DNA of 64,000 bases from Henriciella marina DSM 19595 (GCF_000376805.1 NZ_AQXT01000002.1:806001-870000), one strand, 5' to 3'; shown: positions 26,433 to 36,632, numbered from the stretch's first letter. A program made the numbers and translations. Notes: a model not told the origin generated them from the letters alone.

Positions 26433-27152
26433 ATGGCGAAAAAGTCCGGTCAATCAGACAACGGATTGATGACCCCGGCCCCGAAACGGCCGAGCCTGGG
26501 GGCGTGGCTTCGTGGCCGGTTCCTTGCCGGCATGGTGATCGCGGCGCCGATCGCCATTACGTTCTTCGTCCTGCAATTTCTGATCAACTTCATCGACAAC
26601 CGCGTCAAACCCCTGCTGCCGCCGGTCATCCAGCCGGAAACCTATACCAATATCGCGATACCGGGTTTCGGCGTGATCGTGATGATCGTCGCCCTGACCA
26701 TCCTCGGCGCGATCACCACCAACCTTCTCGGACGTTCAGTGGTGCGCGGGGCCGACCGGCTCTTGTCGAGCGTCCCCATCGTCCGGAATGTCTACGCCGC
26801 CTTCAAACAGCTGGTCGAGGTGCTGACCAACAATCAACAGGCCTCTTACGACCGCGTCGTCATGGTCGAGTACCCGAAGACTGGCTCCTGGTGCATCGGA
26901 TTCGTCTCCTCGAATGCCAAGGGGGAGATCGCCCATCGCCTCAGCCCTGAATTCGTCGGCGTCTTTGTACCGACAACCCCAAACCCGACATCGGGCTTCC
27001 TCATCTATGTGAAGGAAACCGAGTGCATCGAAATGGACATGTCTATCGAGGACGGCGCCAAGATGATTCTGTCCGCTGGTCTTGTTGTACCTCACTTCGG
27101 CAAGGGCGAGCCTGAGCAGCGTTCACTCCCGCTGTCTGACGAGCGGGCTTAG
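26433..27152 (+). CDS. DUF502 domain-containing membrane protein
   Basis: The 239-residue inner membrane protein has two hydrophobic segments (about residues 29-52 and 74-98) and the DUF502 pattern FLAGMVIAAPIAITFFVL, NIAIPGFGV, LSSVPIVRNVYAAFKQLVE, VVMVEYPKTGSWCIGF and VPTTPNPTSGFLIYV. Function unknown. Its 3' end overlaps the convergent recG 3' end by 30 bp; DUF502 beside recG is a common alphaproteobacterial arrangement. Confidence 0.9.
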   Translation: MAKKSGQSDNGLMTPAPKRPSLGAWLRGRFLAGMVIAAPIAITFFVLQFLINFIDNRVKPLLPPVIQPETYTNIAIPGFGVIVMIVALTILGAITTNLLGRSVVRGADRLLSSVPIVRNVYAAFKQLVEVLTNNQQASYDRVVMVEYPKTGSWCIGFVSSNAKGEIAHRLSPEFVGVFVPTTPNPTSGFLIYVKETECIEMDMSIEDGAKMILSAGLVVPHFGKGEPEQRSLPLSDERA

Positions 27153-29189
27153 AAGTTCGCGCAGGAGGCTAAGTGCCCGCCCGCGCTCGCTCGTCAGTCC
27201 CGGATCGCCCTCAATGGCATAGCGGGCATCCTTGCGCGCGATCTCGATAAGGTCGGCATCCAGCTGCAGGTCGACAATCCGGTAATCGACAGCGCCGGAC
27301 TGGCGAACACCAAGCAGGTCACCGGGCCCGCGGAGCTTGAAGTCGGCCTCGGCGATAGCGAAGCCGTCATCGGTCTCGCGCAACGTTTCAAGACGTTTGC
27401 GCGCCACCTCGCCCAGCGGCGGGCGATAGAGCAGGATGCAATAGGACTTGCGAGAGCCGCGCCCGACGCGCCCGCGCAGCTGGTGAAGCTGGGCAAGCCC
27501 GAACCCCTCGGCCCGCTCAATGACCATCACCGTGGCATCGGGCACATCAACGCCGACCTCGATCACCGTCGTGGCCACCAGGACGCGCGTCTCGCCGCGT
27601 CTGAACGCTTCCAGCGCTTCATCCTTCTGGTCGCCGCGAAGCCGCCCATGCACAAGGCCGACCTTCTGGCCCAGCCAGTCCTCTAGCGCCGCCGCGCGCG
27701 CGACAGCCGAGCTGTCATCCTCATCTGCATCGACGCGGGGACAGACCCAGAAGACGCGTTCATCGCGCTCGACGGCTCGCCCGATGGCCTCGACGACATC
27801 TTCGATCCGCGTGTCCGGAATGGCCCGTGTCTCGATGGGCTGACGCCCCGCTGGCTTCTCATCAAGGATTGAGACATCGAGATCGCCGTGAACCGCCTGC
27901 GCCAGCGTTCGCGGAATAGGTGTCGCGCTCATCACCAGCATGTGCGGCGCCGATGCCTTCTCGACCAGGCGCATCCGGTCTGCCACCCCAAACCGGTGCT
28001 GCTCATCCACCACGATCAGGCCGAGCTTCTTGAACGCCACGCTTTCCTGAAAGAGCGCCTGCGTCCCGACAGCGACATGAATGCTGCCATCGGCGAGCCC
28101 CATCAGCGTCGCTTCGCGCTTTGGCCCTTTTTCCCGCCCCGTCAGCACCGCAACCTCATGACCGAGGGGGCCGAGAAATCCGGCAACCGTTTCATATTGC
28201 TGGCGGGCCAGCACTTCGGTCGGCGCCATGAAGACCGCCTGATAACCAGAGGCCACAGCCTTCAGCGCCGCCAGCACCGCAACCAGCGTCTTGCCGGCCC
28301 CGACATCGCCTTGCAGCATCCGCCGCATCGGATGAGGCCGCGCCACATCATCTGTAATCTCCCGGACGGCCTTTCGCTGCGCCGATGTCAGCTTGTAGGG
28401 CAGGCGGCCAACAAGCTCATTCAGCGCATCATTCGCCGCCTCTAGCGCCGGAGCAGATTTTCGCGCCCGGCTATCCCTTGCGAACGCAAACACGGTCTCG
28501 CGCGCCAAAGCCTCATCATAGGAGAGCCGCCGCCGTGCGATCTCGAACGCGTCTTCATTGTAGTTTTCTGGCGCATGCAGCCCCGACAGCGCCGCCTTGA
28601 ACGCGGGCCAGTGATTCGCTTCAAGAAGGTCAGCCCCCAGCCATTCCGGAAGGTCATCTGGCACAAGCTCCAGCGCCGCAACGGCGGCCGAATGAACCCG
28701 CCGATTGGTCAGCCCGGCCGTCAGCCTGTAGATCGGTTCGACAGGCGGCGGCGCTTCGCCGCGGGCCGGGTCCAGCACATAGTCCGGGTGCGACATCTGC
28801 CGCTCGCCCTGGAACTCACCGACAACGCCTGACACGATCCGCTCCTTGCCGATCGGAAACTGTCCCTGCAGCCATCTCGGGTCAGCCCGGAAATAAGTCA
28901 GCGTCAGAAAGCCCGACCCGTCAAACAGCTGGATGCGGTGCGGCGCACGGTCGGAATAGGGCGCCTTGCAGGACTGCACCTCGCCGCGCACGGTCGCGAC
29001 CTCACCGGCGACAAGGTCCTGGAAGCTGTCGCGCACGCGCCGGTCGAGCCATTTCTCAGGCAGGTGCAACAGCAGATCCCATACGGTGTCGCCGCCGATC
29101 AGCCGCTCGAAGACAGGCTTCAGCTTGGGTCCGATCCCCGGCAATTTGTCGACCGGCTGGAACAAGGGAAAGAGTCGTTCATCGCGCAT
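27123..29189 (-). CDS. recG: ATP-dependent DNA helicase RecG
   Basis: The protein of about 688 residues unwinds and regresses stalled forks and branched DNA. It has the wedge region (PVDKLPGIGPKLKPVFERL), helicase Walker A MLQGDVGAGKTLVAVLAAL, VVDEQHRFGV (DEQH box), VMSATPIPRTLAQAV, TTVIEVGVDVPDA and HQLRGRVGRG. The frame is open far upstream (to 29384), but this extension lies antisense to sdhE and is not plausible. I start at ATG 29189 (MRDERLFPLF); ATG 29204 is the alternative. It is divergent from sdhE. Confidence 0.94.
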   Translation of the reverse strand: MRDERLFPLFQPVDKLPGIGPKLKPVFERLIGGDTVWDLLLHLPEKWLDRRVRDSFQDLVAGEVATVRGEVQSCKAPYSDRAPHRIQLFDGSGFLTLTYFRADPRWLQGQFPIGKERIVSGVVGEFQGERQMSHPDYVLDPARGEAPPPVEPIYRLTAGLTNRRVHSAAVAALELVPDDLPEWLGADLLEANHWPAFKAALSGLHAPENYNEDAFEIARRRLSYDEALARETVFAFARDSRARKSAPALEAANDALNELVGRLPYKLTSAQRKAVREITDDVARPHPMRRMLQGDVGAGKTLVAVLAALKAVASGYQAVFMAPTEVLARQQYETVAGFLGPLGHEVAVLTGREKGPKREATLMGLADGSIHVAVGTQALFQESVAFKKLGLIVVDEQHRFGVADRMRLVEKASAPHMLVMSATPIPRTLAQAVHGDLDVSILDEKPAGRQPIETRAIPDTRIEDVVEAIGRAVERDERVFWVCPRVDADEDDSSAVARAAALEDWLGQKVGLVHGRLRGDQKDEALEAFRRGETRVLVATTVIEVGVDVPDATVMVIERAEGFGLAQLHQLRGRVGRGSRKSYCILLYRPPLGEVARKRLETLRETDDGFAIAEADFKLRGPGDLLGVRQSGAVDYRIVDLQLDADLIEIARKDARYAIEGDPGLTSERGRALSLLRELLSPLVRQRE

Positions 29190-29299
29190 AAGCGTAGGGA
29201 CCATATCGAAAGCGTCGCAGGCTTCAATTGAAGAGGTAGCTGGGCAAGCGGCGCACGCGCACCTATGTGACGGTTTCAAGCTCAATAGAGGTCTCGATC

Positions 29300-29560
29300 G
29301 TGCAAGAACGCAAACGTAAATTGAAATTCCGGGCATGGCGCCGCGGCTTCCGAGAAATGGACCTCCTGATGGGCCAGTTCGCAAATGAGCGGATCGCCGA
29401 TATGTCGGACGCAGAGCTCGATGAGTTCGAGCGTCTCCTGGCGACGCCTGACTGGGAAGTCTTCGCGTGGATCATCGGCAACAAGCCTGTTCCGCCAAAT
29501 TATGCAGGCCCGGTGCTGGACCAGCTGCTCGGCTTTAGATACGACGCGCGCGCTCAGTAA
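29300..29560 (+). CDS. sdhE: FAD assembly factor SdhE
   Basis: The 86-residue protein helps covalent FAD attachment to succinate dehydrogenase. The RGxxE signature appears as RGFREMDLLMGQFA, and the helix ELDEFERLLATPDWEVFAWI is typical. I start at the GTG at 29300, which has AGAGG at an 8-bp spacing; an in-frame ATG lies at 29267. It is divergent from recG and 55 bp before mfd, matching the conserved recG / sdhE / mfd order. Confidence 0.93.
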   Translation: MQERKRKLKFRAWRRGFREMDLLMGQFANERIADMSDAELDEFERLLATPDWEVFAWIIGNKPVPPNYAGPVLDQLLGFRYDARAQ

Positions 29561-29615
29561 ATTACGGCGAACGCGCTGAAGGCGCGCTCCTGTCTATCCC
29601 GTCAGGTGATCGACC

Positions 29616-32600
29616 ATGCCTAGCCCTTCGCGTCTTGCCAGTCTTTCTGCGCCGACGAATGTCTCCGGTGCGCCCTTCGGGCTGGACATCAAAGCCTTTC
29701 AGGATGCGCTTCTGGATGCAGGCGGCATCGCCCTCTATGTGGCCCGCGACGACAAGACCGCCGCAACCGCGCTAAAGCTCGCAGAGTTCTTCCACCCCTC
29801 TATGGACCGTGTCCTCCTGCCGGGTTGGGACATTCTTCCATATGACCGCGTCAGCCCAAGCGCGGCTGTGTCCTCGCAAAGATGCGCCGCGCTTGCCCGT
29901 ATCGCCCAGCAGCGCGAAGACAGTCAGCCTCTGCTCGTCATCACCACGGGCTCTGGCCTCGTGCAGCGCATGCCGCCGCGCGAGACCATGCGCGCGGCGA
30001 GCTTCTCGATGAGCGTTGGCGAAGAGCTCGCTGAAAACGCGCTCACCGACTACCTCTCAGTGAACGGCTATATCCGCGCCTCCACCGTCAGCGAGCGCGG
30101 CGAGTACGCCATTCGCGGCGGCATTATCGACATCTTTCCGCCGACCAGCGAGGAGCCGATCCGGATCGACCTCTTCGGTGACACGCTGGACCAGCTCAAA
30201 GCCTTCAATCCAGAGACACAGATTTCGACGCGGGAGCTGACCTCGGTCACGCTCGCTCCTGTCTCTGAAATCCTCTTCTCCACCGACACACTCAGCCTCT
30301 TCCGTGAGAAATACCTTAGTGCGTTTGGCGCACCGGGCGGCGACACGATGTATGAGGCAGCGCGCGCCCAGATCCGCCGACAGGGGCTGGAAAACTGGCT
30401 GCCGCTCTTCCACGACCATCTCGATACGATCTTCGACTATATCGGCGATGATGCGATTGTCGGCTTCAGCTACCTGTCGGGCGAGGCAGCAGCCGAACGC
30501 CGGTCACAGGCAGAAGATTATCACGCAGCCCGGCTGGACGCGGCAACCGACGACCGGCCGTCCCGCGTTCTGCCACCGGACGCGCTCTATCTTGCCAATA
30601 GCGAGCTTGATGAAGCGCTTTCGTCGCGCGGCATCGCCCGGTTCACCGCATCCGCCGCAGCGGGCGGCATAGACCTTGGCGGCAAATATGGCCGCGATTT
30701 CGCCCCTGAGCGCGCACAGCCCGAACTCAATGTCTTCAAGGCCGCCGCCGCTCATGCGCTAGCACTCCGCGAGAAAGGCCTTACAGTTGTTTTCGGTGCG
30801 TGGACGTCCGGCTCGGCCGACAGGCTGGTCAACGTCATGGAAGACCATGGCCTCGGCGCGCTTCCGCGGACCTATTCGATGCAGGCGGCAAAGAGCGCGG
30901 GTCTCAGCATCTGCGAGCTACCTCTGGAACAGGGGATCGAAACCGATGCCCTCGCCATCATTTCTGAACCGGACGTCCTCGGCGATCGGCTCGCCGCACC
31001 GCGCCGCAAGCGCAAGGCCGCCAATTTCATCTCCGAAGCTGCCTCGCTGAATACAGGCGACCTCGTGGTCCATGTCGATCATGGCGTCGGGCGCTATGAA
31101 GGGCTGAAAACGCTGGAGCTGACCGGCGCCCCGCATGACTGCCTCGAGCTGGAATATGCCGGCGGCGACAAGATCTATCTGCCCGTCGAGAACGTGGACC
31201 TTATCAGCCGCTATGGCAGCGATGATGCTGAAAGCGCCGTGGACAAACTGGGCGGAGTCGGCTGGCAGACCCGCAAGGCCAAGGCCAAGAAACGCATCCT
31301 CGAAATGGCCGCCGAACTGCTCGACATCGCCGCCGCGCGTGAGCTGAAACGAGCCGAGCCAACCACGACAGGGCAGGGACTCTATGAGGAATTCGCCGCC
31401 CGCTTCCCTTATGAGGAAACCGACGACCAGCTCAACGCCATCGAAGACACGCTGACCGATCTCTCCAGCGGCAGGCCCATGGACCGCCTGGTCTGCGGCG
31501 ATGTTGGCTTCGGCAAGACCGAAGTGGCCCTCCGTGCCGCTTTCGTCGCGGCGATGAGCGGCATGCAGGTGGCGGTGATCGCGCCGACCACGCTGCTCGC
31601 CCGCCAGCACTTCAATTCCTTTTCGGAACGCTTTGCCAATTGGCCCGTCAAAGTGCGCCATCTCTCGCGGATGGTCACCCAGAAGGAAGCCAATGAGGCC
31701 CGCGAAGGGCTCACCAATGGCGACGTCGATATCATCGTCGGCACGCATGCGCTTCTCTCGCAGTCGATCGAGTTCAAACGGCTCGGCCTGCTCATCGTCG
31801 ACGAAGAGCAGCGCTTTGGCGTGAAGCACAAGGAACGCCTGAAAGAGCTGAAATCCGACGTCCATGTCCTGACGCTCTCGGCAACGCCCATTCCGCGCAC
31901 GCTTCAAATGGCGCTGACCGGCATTCGCGACCTCTCGATCATCGCGACCCCGCCCGTCGACCGCCTGTCGGTGCGCACCTATGTCGCTGAATTCGACACC
32001 GTCACCATCCGCGAAGCCCTGCTGCGCGAGAAGTATCGCGGCGGCCAGGCCTTCTTCGTCGCGCCGAGAATCACCGACCTCGATTTCCTCGAAACCTTCA
32101 TGCGCGACAATGTCCCTGAAGTGAGCTTTGTGGTCGCGCACGGACAGATGCCGCCAACCGAACTGGAAGACATCATGACCGCCTTCTATGAGGGCGAGTT
32201 CGACGTGCTCCTGTCGACCACCATCGTTGAAAGCGGCCTCGATATCCCGCGCGCCAATACGCTCGTCATCTATCGCTCCGACATGTTCGGCCTGGCGCAG
32301 CTTTACCAGCTTCGCGGCCGCGTCGGCCGGTCGAAACTGCGCGCTTACGCCTACCTCACCACGCCGCGCCAACAGGTCATGACCCCGGGCGCCGAACGCC
32401 GCCTGCGTATCCTTCAGTCGCTCGACAGCCTCGGCGCTGGCTTCCAGCTCGCCAGCCACGACCTCGACATGCGTGGCTCCGGCAACCTCCTCGGTGACCA
32501 GCAGTCAGGCCATGTCAAAGAGGTCGGCGTGGAGCTCTACCAGTCCATGCTGGAAGACGCCGTCGCGGCCCTCAAATCCGGCAATGACCTTGAAGAAGAA

Positions 32601-33062
32601 GTCGCTGATGACTGGTCGCCGCTGATCAATCTCGGCGTCGCCGTGCTCATACCGGAAGACTATGTCGAGGACCTTGGCGTTCGCCTCGCCCTCTATCGCC
32701 GCCTTGCGGAGATCGACACGGAAGAAGGCCGCGAGCGCTTCGCCGCCGAGCTTATCGACCGGTTCGGCCCGCTGCCTGAGGAGACCAAGCAGCTTCTCGA
32801 TGTCACCGCCATCAAGGCCGCCTGCAAGGCGCTCGGCATCTCGAAACTCGATTCCGGGCCCAAGGGCATCGTCATGGCGTTCCGCGAAGACACGTCGGTT
32901 GAACCGCGTGAGCTGATGACCATCGTTCAGTCACGGCCCAACTCCATGAAGTTGCGCCCAGACTCGAAACTCGTCGTGACGCGCGCCCCTGATGACAAGC
33001 AAAAGCGCATCCAGCTTATCCGCAACCTGCTGCGTGAGTTGAGCGGCCTCGTTCCGCACTGA
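29616..33062 (+). CDS. mfd: Transcription-repair coupling factor
   Basis: The 1148-residue translocase removes stalled RNA polymerase and recruits UvrA. The N-terminal UvrB-like part (SERGEYAIRGGIIDIFPP), the RNA polymerase-interacting CarD-like part (TGDLVVHVDHGVGRYEGL), the Walker A GDVGFGKTEVALRAAF (about 628-640), the DEEQ box (729-732), ATPIPRTLQMALTG, QLYQLRGRVGRS and the C-terminal TRCF domain are all present. Length is normal, and the start follows sdhE by 55 bp. Confidence 0.97.
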   Translation: MPSPSRLASLSAPTNVSGAPFGLDIKAFQDALLDAGGIALYVARDDKTAATALKLAEFFHPSMDRVLLPGWDILPYDRVSPSAAVSSQRCAALARIAQQREDSQPLLVITTGSGLVQRMPPRETMRAASFSMSVGEELAENALTDYLSVNGYIRASTVSERGEYAIRGGIIDIFPPTSEEPIRIDLFGDTLDQLKAFNPETQISTRELTSVTLAPVSEILFSTDTLSLFREKYLSAFGAPGGDTMYEAARAQIRRQGLENWLPLFHDHLDTIFDYIGDDAIVGFSYLSGEAAAERRSQAEDYHAARLDAATDDRPSRVLPPDALYLANSELDEALSSRGIARFTASAAAGGIDLGGKYGRDFAPERAQPELNVFKAAAAHALALREKGLTVVFGAWTSGSADRLVNVMEDHGLGALPRTYSMQAAKSAGLSICELPLEQGIETDALAIISEPDVLGDRLAAPRRKRKAANFISEAASLNTGDLVVHVDHGVGRYEGLKTLELTGAPHDCLELEYAGGDKIYLPVENVDLISRYGSDDAESAVDKLGGVGWQTRKAKAKKRILEMAAELLDIAAARELKRAEPTTTGQGLYEEFAARFPYEETDDQLNAIEDTLTDLSSGRPMDRLVCGDVGFGKTEVALRAAFVAAMSGMQVAVIAPTTLLARQHFNSFSERFANWPVKVRHLSRMVTQKEANEAREGLTNGDVDIIVGTHALLSQSIEFKRLGLLIVDEEQRFGVKHKERLKELKSDVHVLTLSATPIPRTLQMALTGIRDLSIIATPPVDRLSVRTYVAEFDTVTIREALLREKYRGGQAFFVAPRITDLDFLETFMRDNVPEVSFVVAHGQMPPTELEDIMTAFYEGEFDVLLSTTIVESGLDIPRANTLVIYRSDMFGLAQLYQLRGRVGRSKLRAYAYLTTPRQQVMTPGAERRLRILQSLDSLGAGFQLASHDLDMRGSGNLLGDQQSGHVKEVGVELYQSMLEDAVAALKSGNDLEEEVADDWSPLINLGVAVLIPEDYVEDLGVRLALYRRLAEIDTEEGRERFAAELIDRFGPLPEETKQLLDVTAIKAACKALGISKLDSGPKGIVMAFREDTSVEPRELMTIVQSRPNSMKLRPDSKLVVTRAPDDKQKRIQLIRNLLRELSGLVPH

Positions 33063-33173
33063 CCTGGCACTGGCGCTGCGCTGGCGGCGGACTGCGACGC
33101 GACGGCAAGTCTTGGCAGCGGGTCCGGCTCTTATATGGTCTCGCGAATTGCGAAATCAGGGAGGAGCCAGGCT

Positions 33174-34271
33174 ATGGCCAGCGGACCACTAACAGGCATC
33201 AAGATCGTTGAATTTCAGGGAATTGGACCAGGGCCGTTCTGCGGCATGCTGCTGTCCGATCTCGGCGCTGACGTTGTCCGGATCGACCGGGCAGGCAAGG
33301 GCGGGCGGGCCGCCACGCCAGCCAATGTCGAATCGCGCGGCCGGCGCTCGATCGCCCTCGACCTGAAAAACCCTGACGATGTTGAAACAGCGCTGAAGCT
33401 GATCGAGAAGGCCGACGGCCTGATCGAAGGCTTCCGTCCCGGCGTCATGGAGCGCCTCGGCCTTGGCCCTGACGTCGCGCTGAAGCGCAATCCAAAGCTC
33501 GCCTATGGCCGGATGACCGGCTGGGGCCAGACAGGTCCACTCTCACAGGCAGCCGGCCACGACCTCAACTATATCGCGCTCACCGGCGCGCTCGGCGCCA
33601 TGGGCCGCAAGGGCGAGCGTCCTGCGCCGCCACTCAACCTGATCGGTGATTATGGCGGCGGCGCGCTCTATCTCGCCTTCGGCCTGCTGGCTGCGGTCAT
33701 CAACGCCAAGGGCGGCGGCGAAGGCCAGGTCATCGATGTTGCCATGACCGATGGCGCGGCCTCTCTCACCTCCATGTTCTATGGCATGCGCGCCATGGGC
33801 GTCTGGAATGATGAGCGCGAGAACAACCTGCTCGATGGCGGCGCCCATTTCTACGACACCTACGAGACCAGGGATGGCGGCTACGTCGCCATCGGCTCTA
33901 TCGAGCCACAGTTCTACGCGCTTCTCTTGGAAAAGGCGGGCCTCACAGACCCGGACTTCCAGCACCAGATGGACCGGGCGAAATGGCCAGATCTCAAGGC
34001 AAAGGTCATTGACGTCTTCAAGACGAAGACCCGCGATGAATGGTGCGACATCATGGAAGGCACGGACGTCTGTTTCGCGCCAGTCCTTTCCATGCAGGAA
34101 GCGCCCGATCATCCGCACAACAAGGCACGCCAGACCTTCGTCAACTATGAGGGCGTCACCCAGCCGGCCCCAGCCCCCCGTTTCTCCAGGACTCCCGGCG
34201 AGATCCAGCGCCCGCCAGCCAGCCCTGGCGCCCATACCGATGAAGTGCTGAATGACTGGCAGATCAGCTAA
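33174..34271 (+). CDS. Alpha-methylacyl-CoA racemase (CaiB/BaiF CoA-transferase family)
   Basis: The 365-residue protein resembles AMACR/MCR, which epimerises 2-methylacyl-CoA thioesters. Catalytic candidates are the His in [15 protein letters not shown], the Asp in [15 protein letters not shown] and the Glu in [10 protein letters not shown], the same set as in mycobacterial [34 protein letters not shown] is the family N-terminus. The ATG at 33174 follows GGGAGGAG at normal distance; the frame extends to 33135 without support. Confidence 0.92.
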   Translation: MASGPLTGIKIVEFQGIGPGPFCGMLLSDLGADVVRIDRAGKGGRAATPANVESRGRRSIALDLKNPDDVETALKLIEKADGLIEGFRPGVMERLGLGPDVALKRNPKLAYGRMTGWGQTGPLSQAAGHDLNYIALTGALGAMGRKGERPAPPLNLIGDYGGGALYLAFGLLAAVINAKGGGEGQVIDVAMTDGAASLTSMFYGMRAMGVWNDERENNLLDGGAHFYDTYETRDGGYVAIGSIEPQFYALLLEKAGLTDPDFQHQMDRAKWPDLKAKVIDVFKTKTRDEWCDIMEGTDVCFAPVLSMQEAPDHPHNKARQTFVNYEGVTQPAPAPRFSRTPGEIQRPPASPGAHTDEVLNDWQIS

Positions 34272-34586
34272 AGGTGCAGCCGCGACACCTGAACGGGAGA
34301 CAACGATAAGCCTGCCACCCCGTTCAGACGCCGATTGCTATAAAATCAGGGTCGGTCGTGCTTATGGGCGTTTTTTGCCCGCTTGATTTGCGATCGACGT
34401 CCTTCTTGCTTGAACTGGGCCGCCAATAGGCGGCCCTTTTTTTATCTATTGTCATGATCACTTGATGATGACTTTCAGTAAGTCTTGTGTTTCATATATT
34501 TTGTGAAGCTGCTTATTGCTGTAACGCGTAAAGCTAGACGATAGTAATGAGAGCAAATCACTAATTATGGTTGTTCGAGGATTTAA
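34272..34586. other. Intergenic region between the racemase and the XRE gene
   Basis: These 315 bp hold no open frame I would call a gene. They contain an imperfectly placed 9-bp inverted repeat (34289-34297 with 34318-34326, 20-base loop, no T run) and the terminator at 34417-34443. The AT-rich stretch 34445-34586 upstream of the XRE gene probably carries its promoter. Confidence 0.5.
34417..34443 (+). terminator. Rho-independent terminator
   Basis: An 8-bp GC stem (34417-34424 with 34429-34436) with an AATA loop is followed by seven T. It closes the mfd-racemase direction before the XRE regulator gene. Confidence 0.9.
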
Positions 34587-34961
34587 ATGAGCACAGTTCT
34601 AACGGCATCACCGCGTAAGGTGAGCGACGCAGATCGCGGTATTGGCCAACTCGTTCGCCAGGCCCGACGCCGTATAGGCATGACGCTCGATGATCTCGCC
34701 AAGCAACTCGGCCTGTCTTATCAACAGGTCCACAAGTATGAGAACGGCACGAACCGGATTAGTGCAGGGACGCTCGCGGCCATCGCCAACATCCTGACCG
34801 TTCCGATCGATCACCTGTTTCCCGAAGAAGTTCTTCTGGGTGGGTCCGATAGCGAAGACTCAGAGATTGACCGCATGCGCGCCGAAGTTGGACGCATTGC
34901 CCGCACAATCGACGATCCAAAGAAACTGGAAGCGATCGTTACGATCCTGAAGACGGTTTAG
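34587..34961 (+). CDS. XRE family helix-turn-helix transcriptional regulator
   Basis: The 124-residue protein has an N-terminal HTH_XRE domain (about residues 18-75: IGQLVRQARRRIGMTLDDLAKQLGLSYQQVHKYENG, ISAGTLAAIANIL). It then has a short acidic linker and a C-terminal helix (DRMRAEVGRIARTIDDPKKLEAIVTILK) likely used in dimerisation. This is a common short alphaproteobacterial architecture; target genes are unknown. Its 3' end overlaps the convergent LysR gene by 23 bp. Confidence 0.92.
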   Translation: MSTVLTASPRKVSDADRGIGQLVRQARRRIGMTLDDLAKQLGLSYQQVHKYENGTNRISAGTLAAIANILTVPIDHLFPEEVLLGGSDSEDSEIDRMRAEVGRIARTIDDPKKLEAIVTILKTV

Positions 34962-35931
34962 CTCCAGGCGAGGCCTCCGGCCTTAAACGTCTCTCATAGG
35001 TCTCGAACCTGTTCGGGTTCACGAACGTCTCCTGAAACCAGGGCGAGCGATCGCTTGAGAACTGCTTGCGCAACCAGTCGATGAGCGCGCGCCCGCGTGA
35101 GAGCCTCTGGATGCGCGGCGAGTAGGTCAACCAGAACTGGATCGGTGCGACTTCAGGCAGGTCGAGCGCCACCAGCCGGTCGTCGATATCAATGACATAG
35201 GATGGCATGACCGCGATGCCGCCTCCCGAGGCGCAGATCTCTTTCAGTACAGTGCCGGAATTGGTGTGCAGCTTGAAGCGCAGTGCCTTCTTCAGGTCGA
35301 CCGCCCGCGTCGACCAGCGTTCTATCTGGTGAGAATAAGCGTCATGAATGAGGACGTCGTGACCACGAAGGTCATAGAGGCTCTCCGGCACCGCGCGTCC
35401 CTTGAGATAGGTCTCGGTCGAGAAAAACATGTAATGAAGCACGCCAAGCCGGATTGCCATGATGTCCCTGTGGCGAGGCTCGGTGAATGTAATGCTGAGA
35501 TCGGACTCGCTCGCAATCAGGTCAATTTCATGGTCCAGAATCTGGATATCCAGATCGATCAGCTCATTCTCGGCCTGAAACTCCGGTATGAATTTTGTGA
35601 TCCAGTGCGAGGCGACGCCGTCCTGACCAGCCAGGCGCAGGCTTCCCCCGCCATCCTTATCGATACCGCTTAGCGTGTTGATGATCTCATTTGCTTGATC
35701 ACCCATCGAATGCGTTCGCTTCACGACCTGCCAGCCAGCCTCTGTCAGCTCGACGCCTTTTGTGGTGCGGGTGAAGAGATCACATCGCAGCATTTTCTCA
35801 AGCTCATCGATTTTCCGGCTGACCGTCGGGGTCGATTCACCGAGCCGCTTTGCGGCCGCAGTAAAACTCTTGAGCTCTGCCACCACACCGAACACGCGAA
35901 GCTTGTCCCAGTCGAGTTGGTTTTTCTTCAT
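34939..35931 (-). CDS. LysR family transcriptional regulator
   Basis: The 330-residue regulator has the N-terminal winged HTH (about 7-65: DKLRVFGVVAELKSFTAAAKRLGESTPTVSRKIDELEKML) and a substrate-binding domain of type-2 periplasmic fold. The frame extends to 35952; I start at ATG 35931 (MKKNQLDW). It is divergent from the unknown gene at 36058, with 126 bp between, the usual layout for a LysR regulator and its target. Confidence 0.93.
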   Translation of the reverse strand: MKKNQLDWDKLRVFGVVAELKSFTAAAKRLGESTPTVSRKIDELEKMLRCDLFTRTTKGVELTEAGWQVVKRTHSMGDQANEIINTLSGIDKDGGGSLRLAGQDGVASHWITKFIPEFQAENELIDLDIQILDHEIDLIASESDLSITFTEPRHRDIMAIRLGVLHYMFFSTETYLKGRAVPESLYDLRGHDVLIHDAYSHQIERWSTRAVDLKKALRFKLHTNSGTVLKEICASGGGIAVMPSYVIDIDDRLVALDLPEVAPIQFWLTYSPRIQRLSRGRALIDWLRKQFSSDRSPWFQETFVNPNRFETYERRLRPEASPGAKPSSGS

Positions 35932-36057
35932 GAAAATTTGGTCCCGGAGCAAAGGCTTAGAGGCTTCGCCCTGACTTCAAACCGCCCAATTGTAAATCGT
36001 AATACTTGACAACCCATGAGCGAAAACCGAGAAATCTCGCGCAAAGGGAGTTTTTCG
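35932..36057. promoter_or_regulatory. Divergent LysR operator/promoter region
   Basis: The 126 bp between the LysR gene and the unknown/GNAT pair contain a TTGACA hexamer (36006-36011) pointing right. There is also an AT-rich stretch with TTGT and ACAA arms, TTGT-N15-ACAA, overlapping it, which could be a LysR-type operator. A GGGAG (36046-36050) lies 7 bp before ATG 36058. The boxes are visual only. Confidence 0.4.
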
Positions 36058-36630
36058 ATGACCGTTCACCGATCAGTTGTATCACAAACCGCCAGTCCGT
36101 ACTGTATCGCTTCGCCGCAAAAAGTGGCTGACATCATGGGAAAATACGATCTGCGCCGGGCAGGCGCAGCAGAGTTGGCGGAAACCCTCCGTCTTGGTGA
36201 GCGTCTCATCGACGGCGAACTCGCCAGCCCGGAAGTCGTCGCGACCGTCGACGCCATCACGCAGATGACGATCTGGAACACCGGTGATCCGATATCCGGC
36301 ATCTTCCTCGTCGTCCCCGTTACCGAAGCGGGCAGAGAGGCGGTCGAGGACGGCTCATTCAATCCGGGCGATCCTGCCGTTCGTCACATTGCACCGGCAA
36401 ACACCCCTGTATTTGGCGTCTATTGCGGCATCTATGCTGGCGCCACACGCGAGGCGCGAAAATCGGTCCTCATGTCGGCGGGCGATCTCCGCCTGAATGC
36501 ATTTGCTGCCGTGCCTACCTATGCGCGCGGGGCCACCGAAGATGGCGCGCGGTCCATGCTCGCGCTTGGCTATCGCCCGTTCGAAGGCGGGCTGAAAGAC
36601 CTCTTCATCTCAGACCCGGTGAGCGAATAG
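36058..36630 (+). CDS. Protein of unknown function (GNAT-like fold possible)
   Basis: The 190-residue protein is not one I recognise. An N-terminal helical part (MGKYDLRRAGAAELAETLRLGERLIDG) is followed by strands and a C-terminal segment (VPTYARGATEDGARSMLALGYRPF) that resembles the end of a GNAT acetyltransferase domain. A conserved-looking VFGVYCGIYAGATREARK lies between. The ATG at 36058 has GGGAG 7 bp upstream; an upstream frame begins at 36016. It lies 2 bp before the GNAT gene and is divergent from the LysR gene, so it is likely the regulated target. Function unknown. Confidence 0.75.
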   Translation: MTVHRSVVSQTASPYCIASPQKVADIMGKYDLRRAGAAELAETLRLGERLIDGELASPEVVATVDAITQMTIWNTGDPISGIFLVVPVTEAGREAVEDGSFNPGDPAVRHIAPANTPVFGVYCGIYAGATREARKSVLMSAGDLRLNAFAAVPTYARGATEDGARSMLALGYRPFEGGLKDLFISDPVSE

Positions 36631-36632
36631 TC

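Noticed and set aside
29190-29384. N-terminal extension of recG to 29384
   Set aside because: It lies antisense to sdhE and lacks RecG-like sequence; the conserved start is at 29189 or 29204.
30918-32459. 513-codon open frame opposite mfd
   Set aside because: Antisense shadow of the Mfd helicase domain; no coherent domain.
34289-34326. 9-bp inverted repeat between racemase and XRE genes
   Set aside because: 20-base loop and no T run; not a terminator and too little to call an operator.
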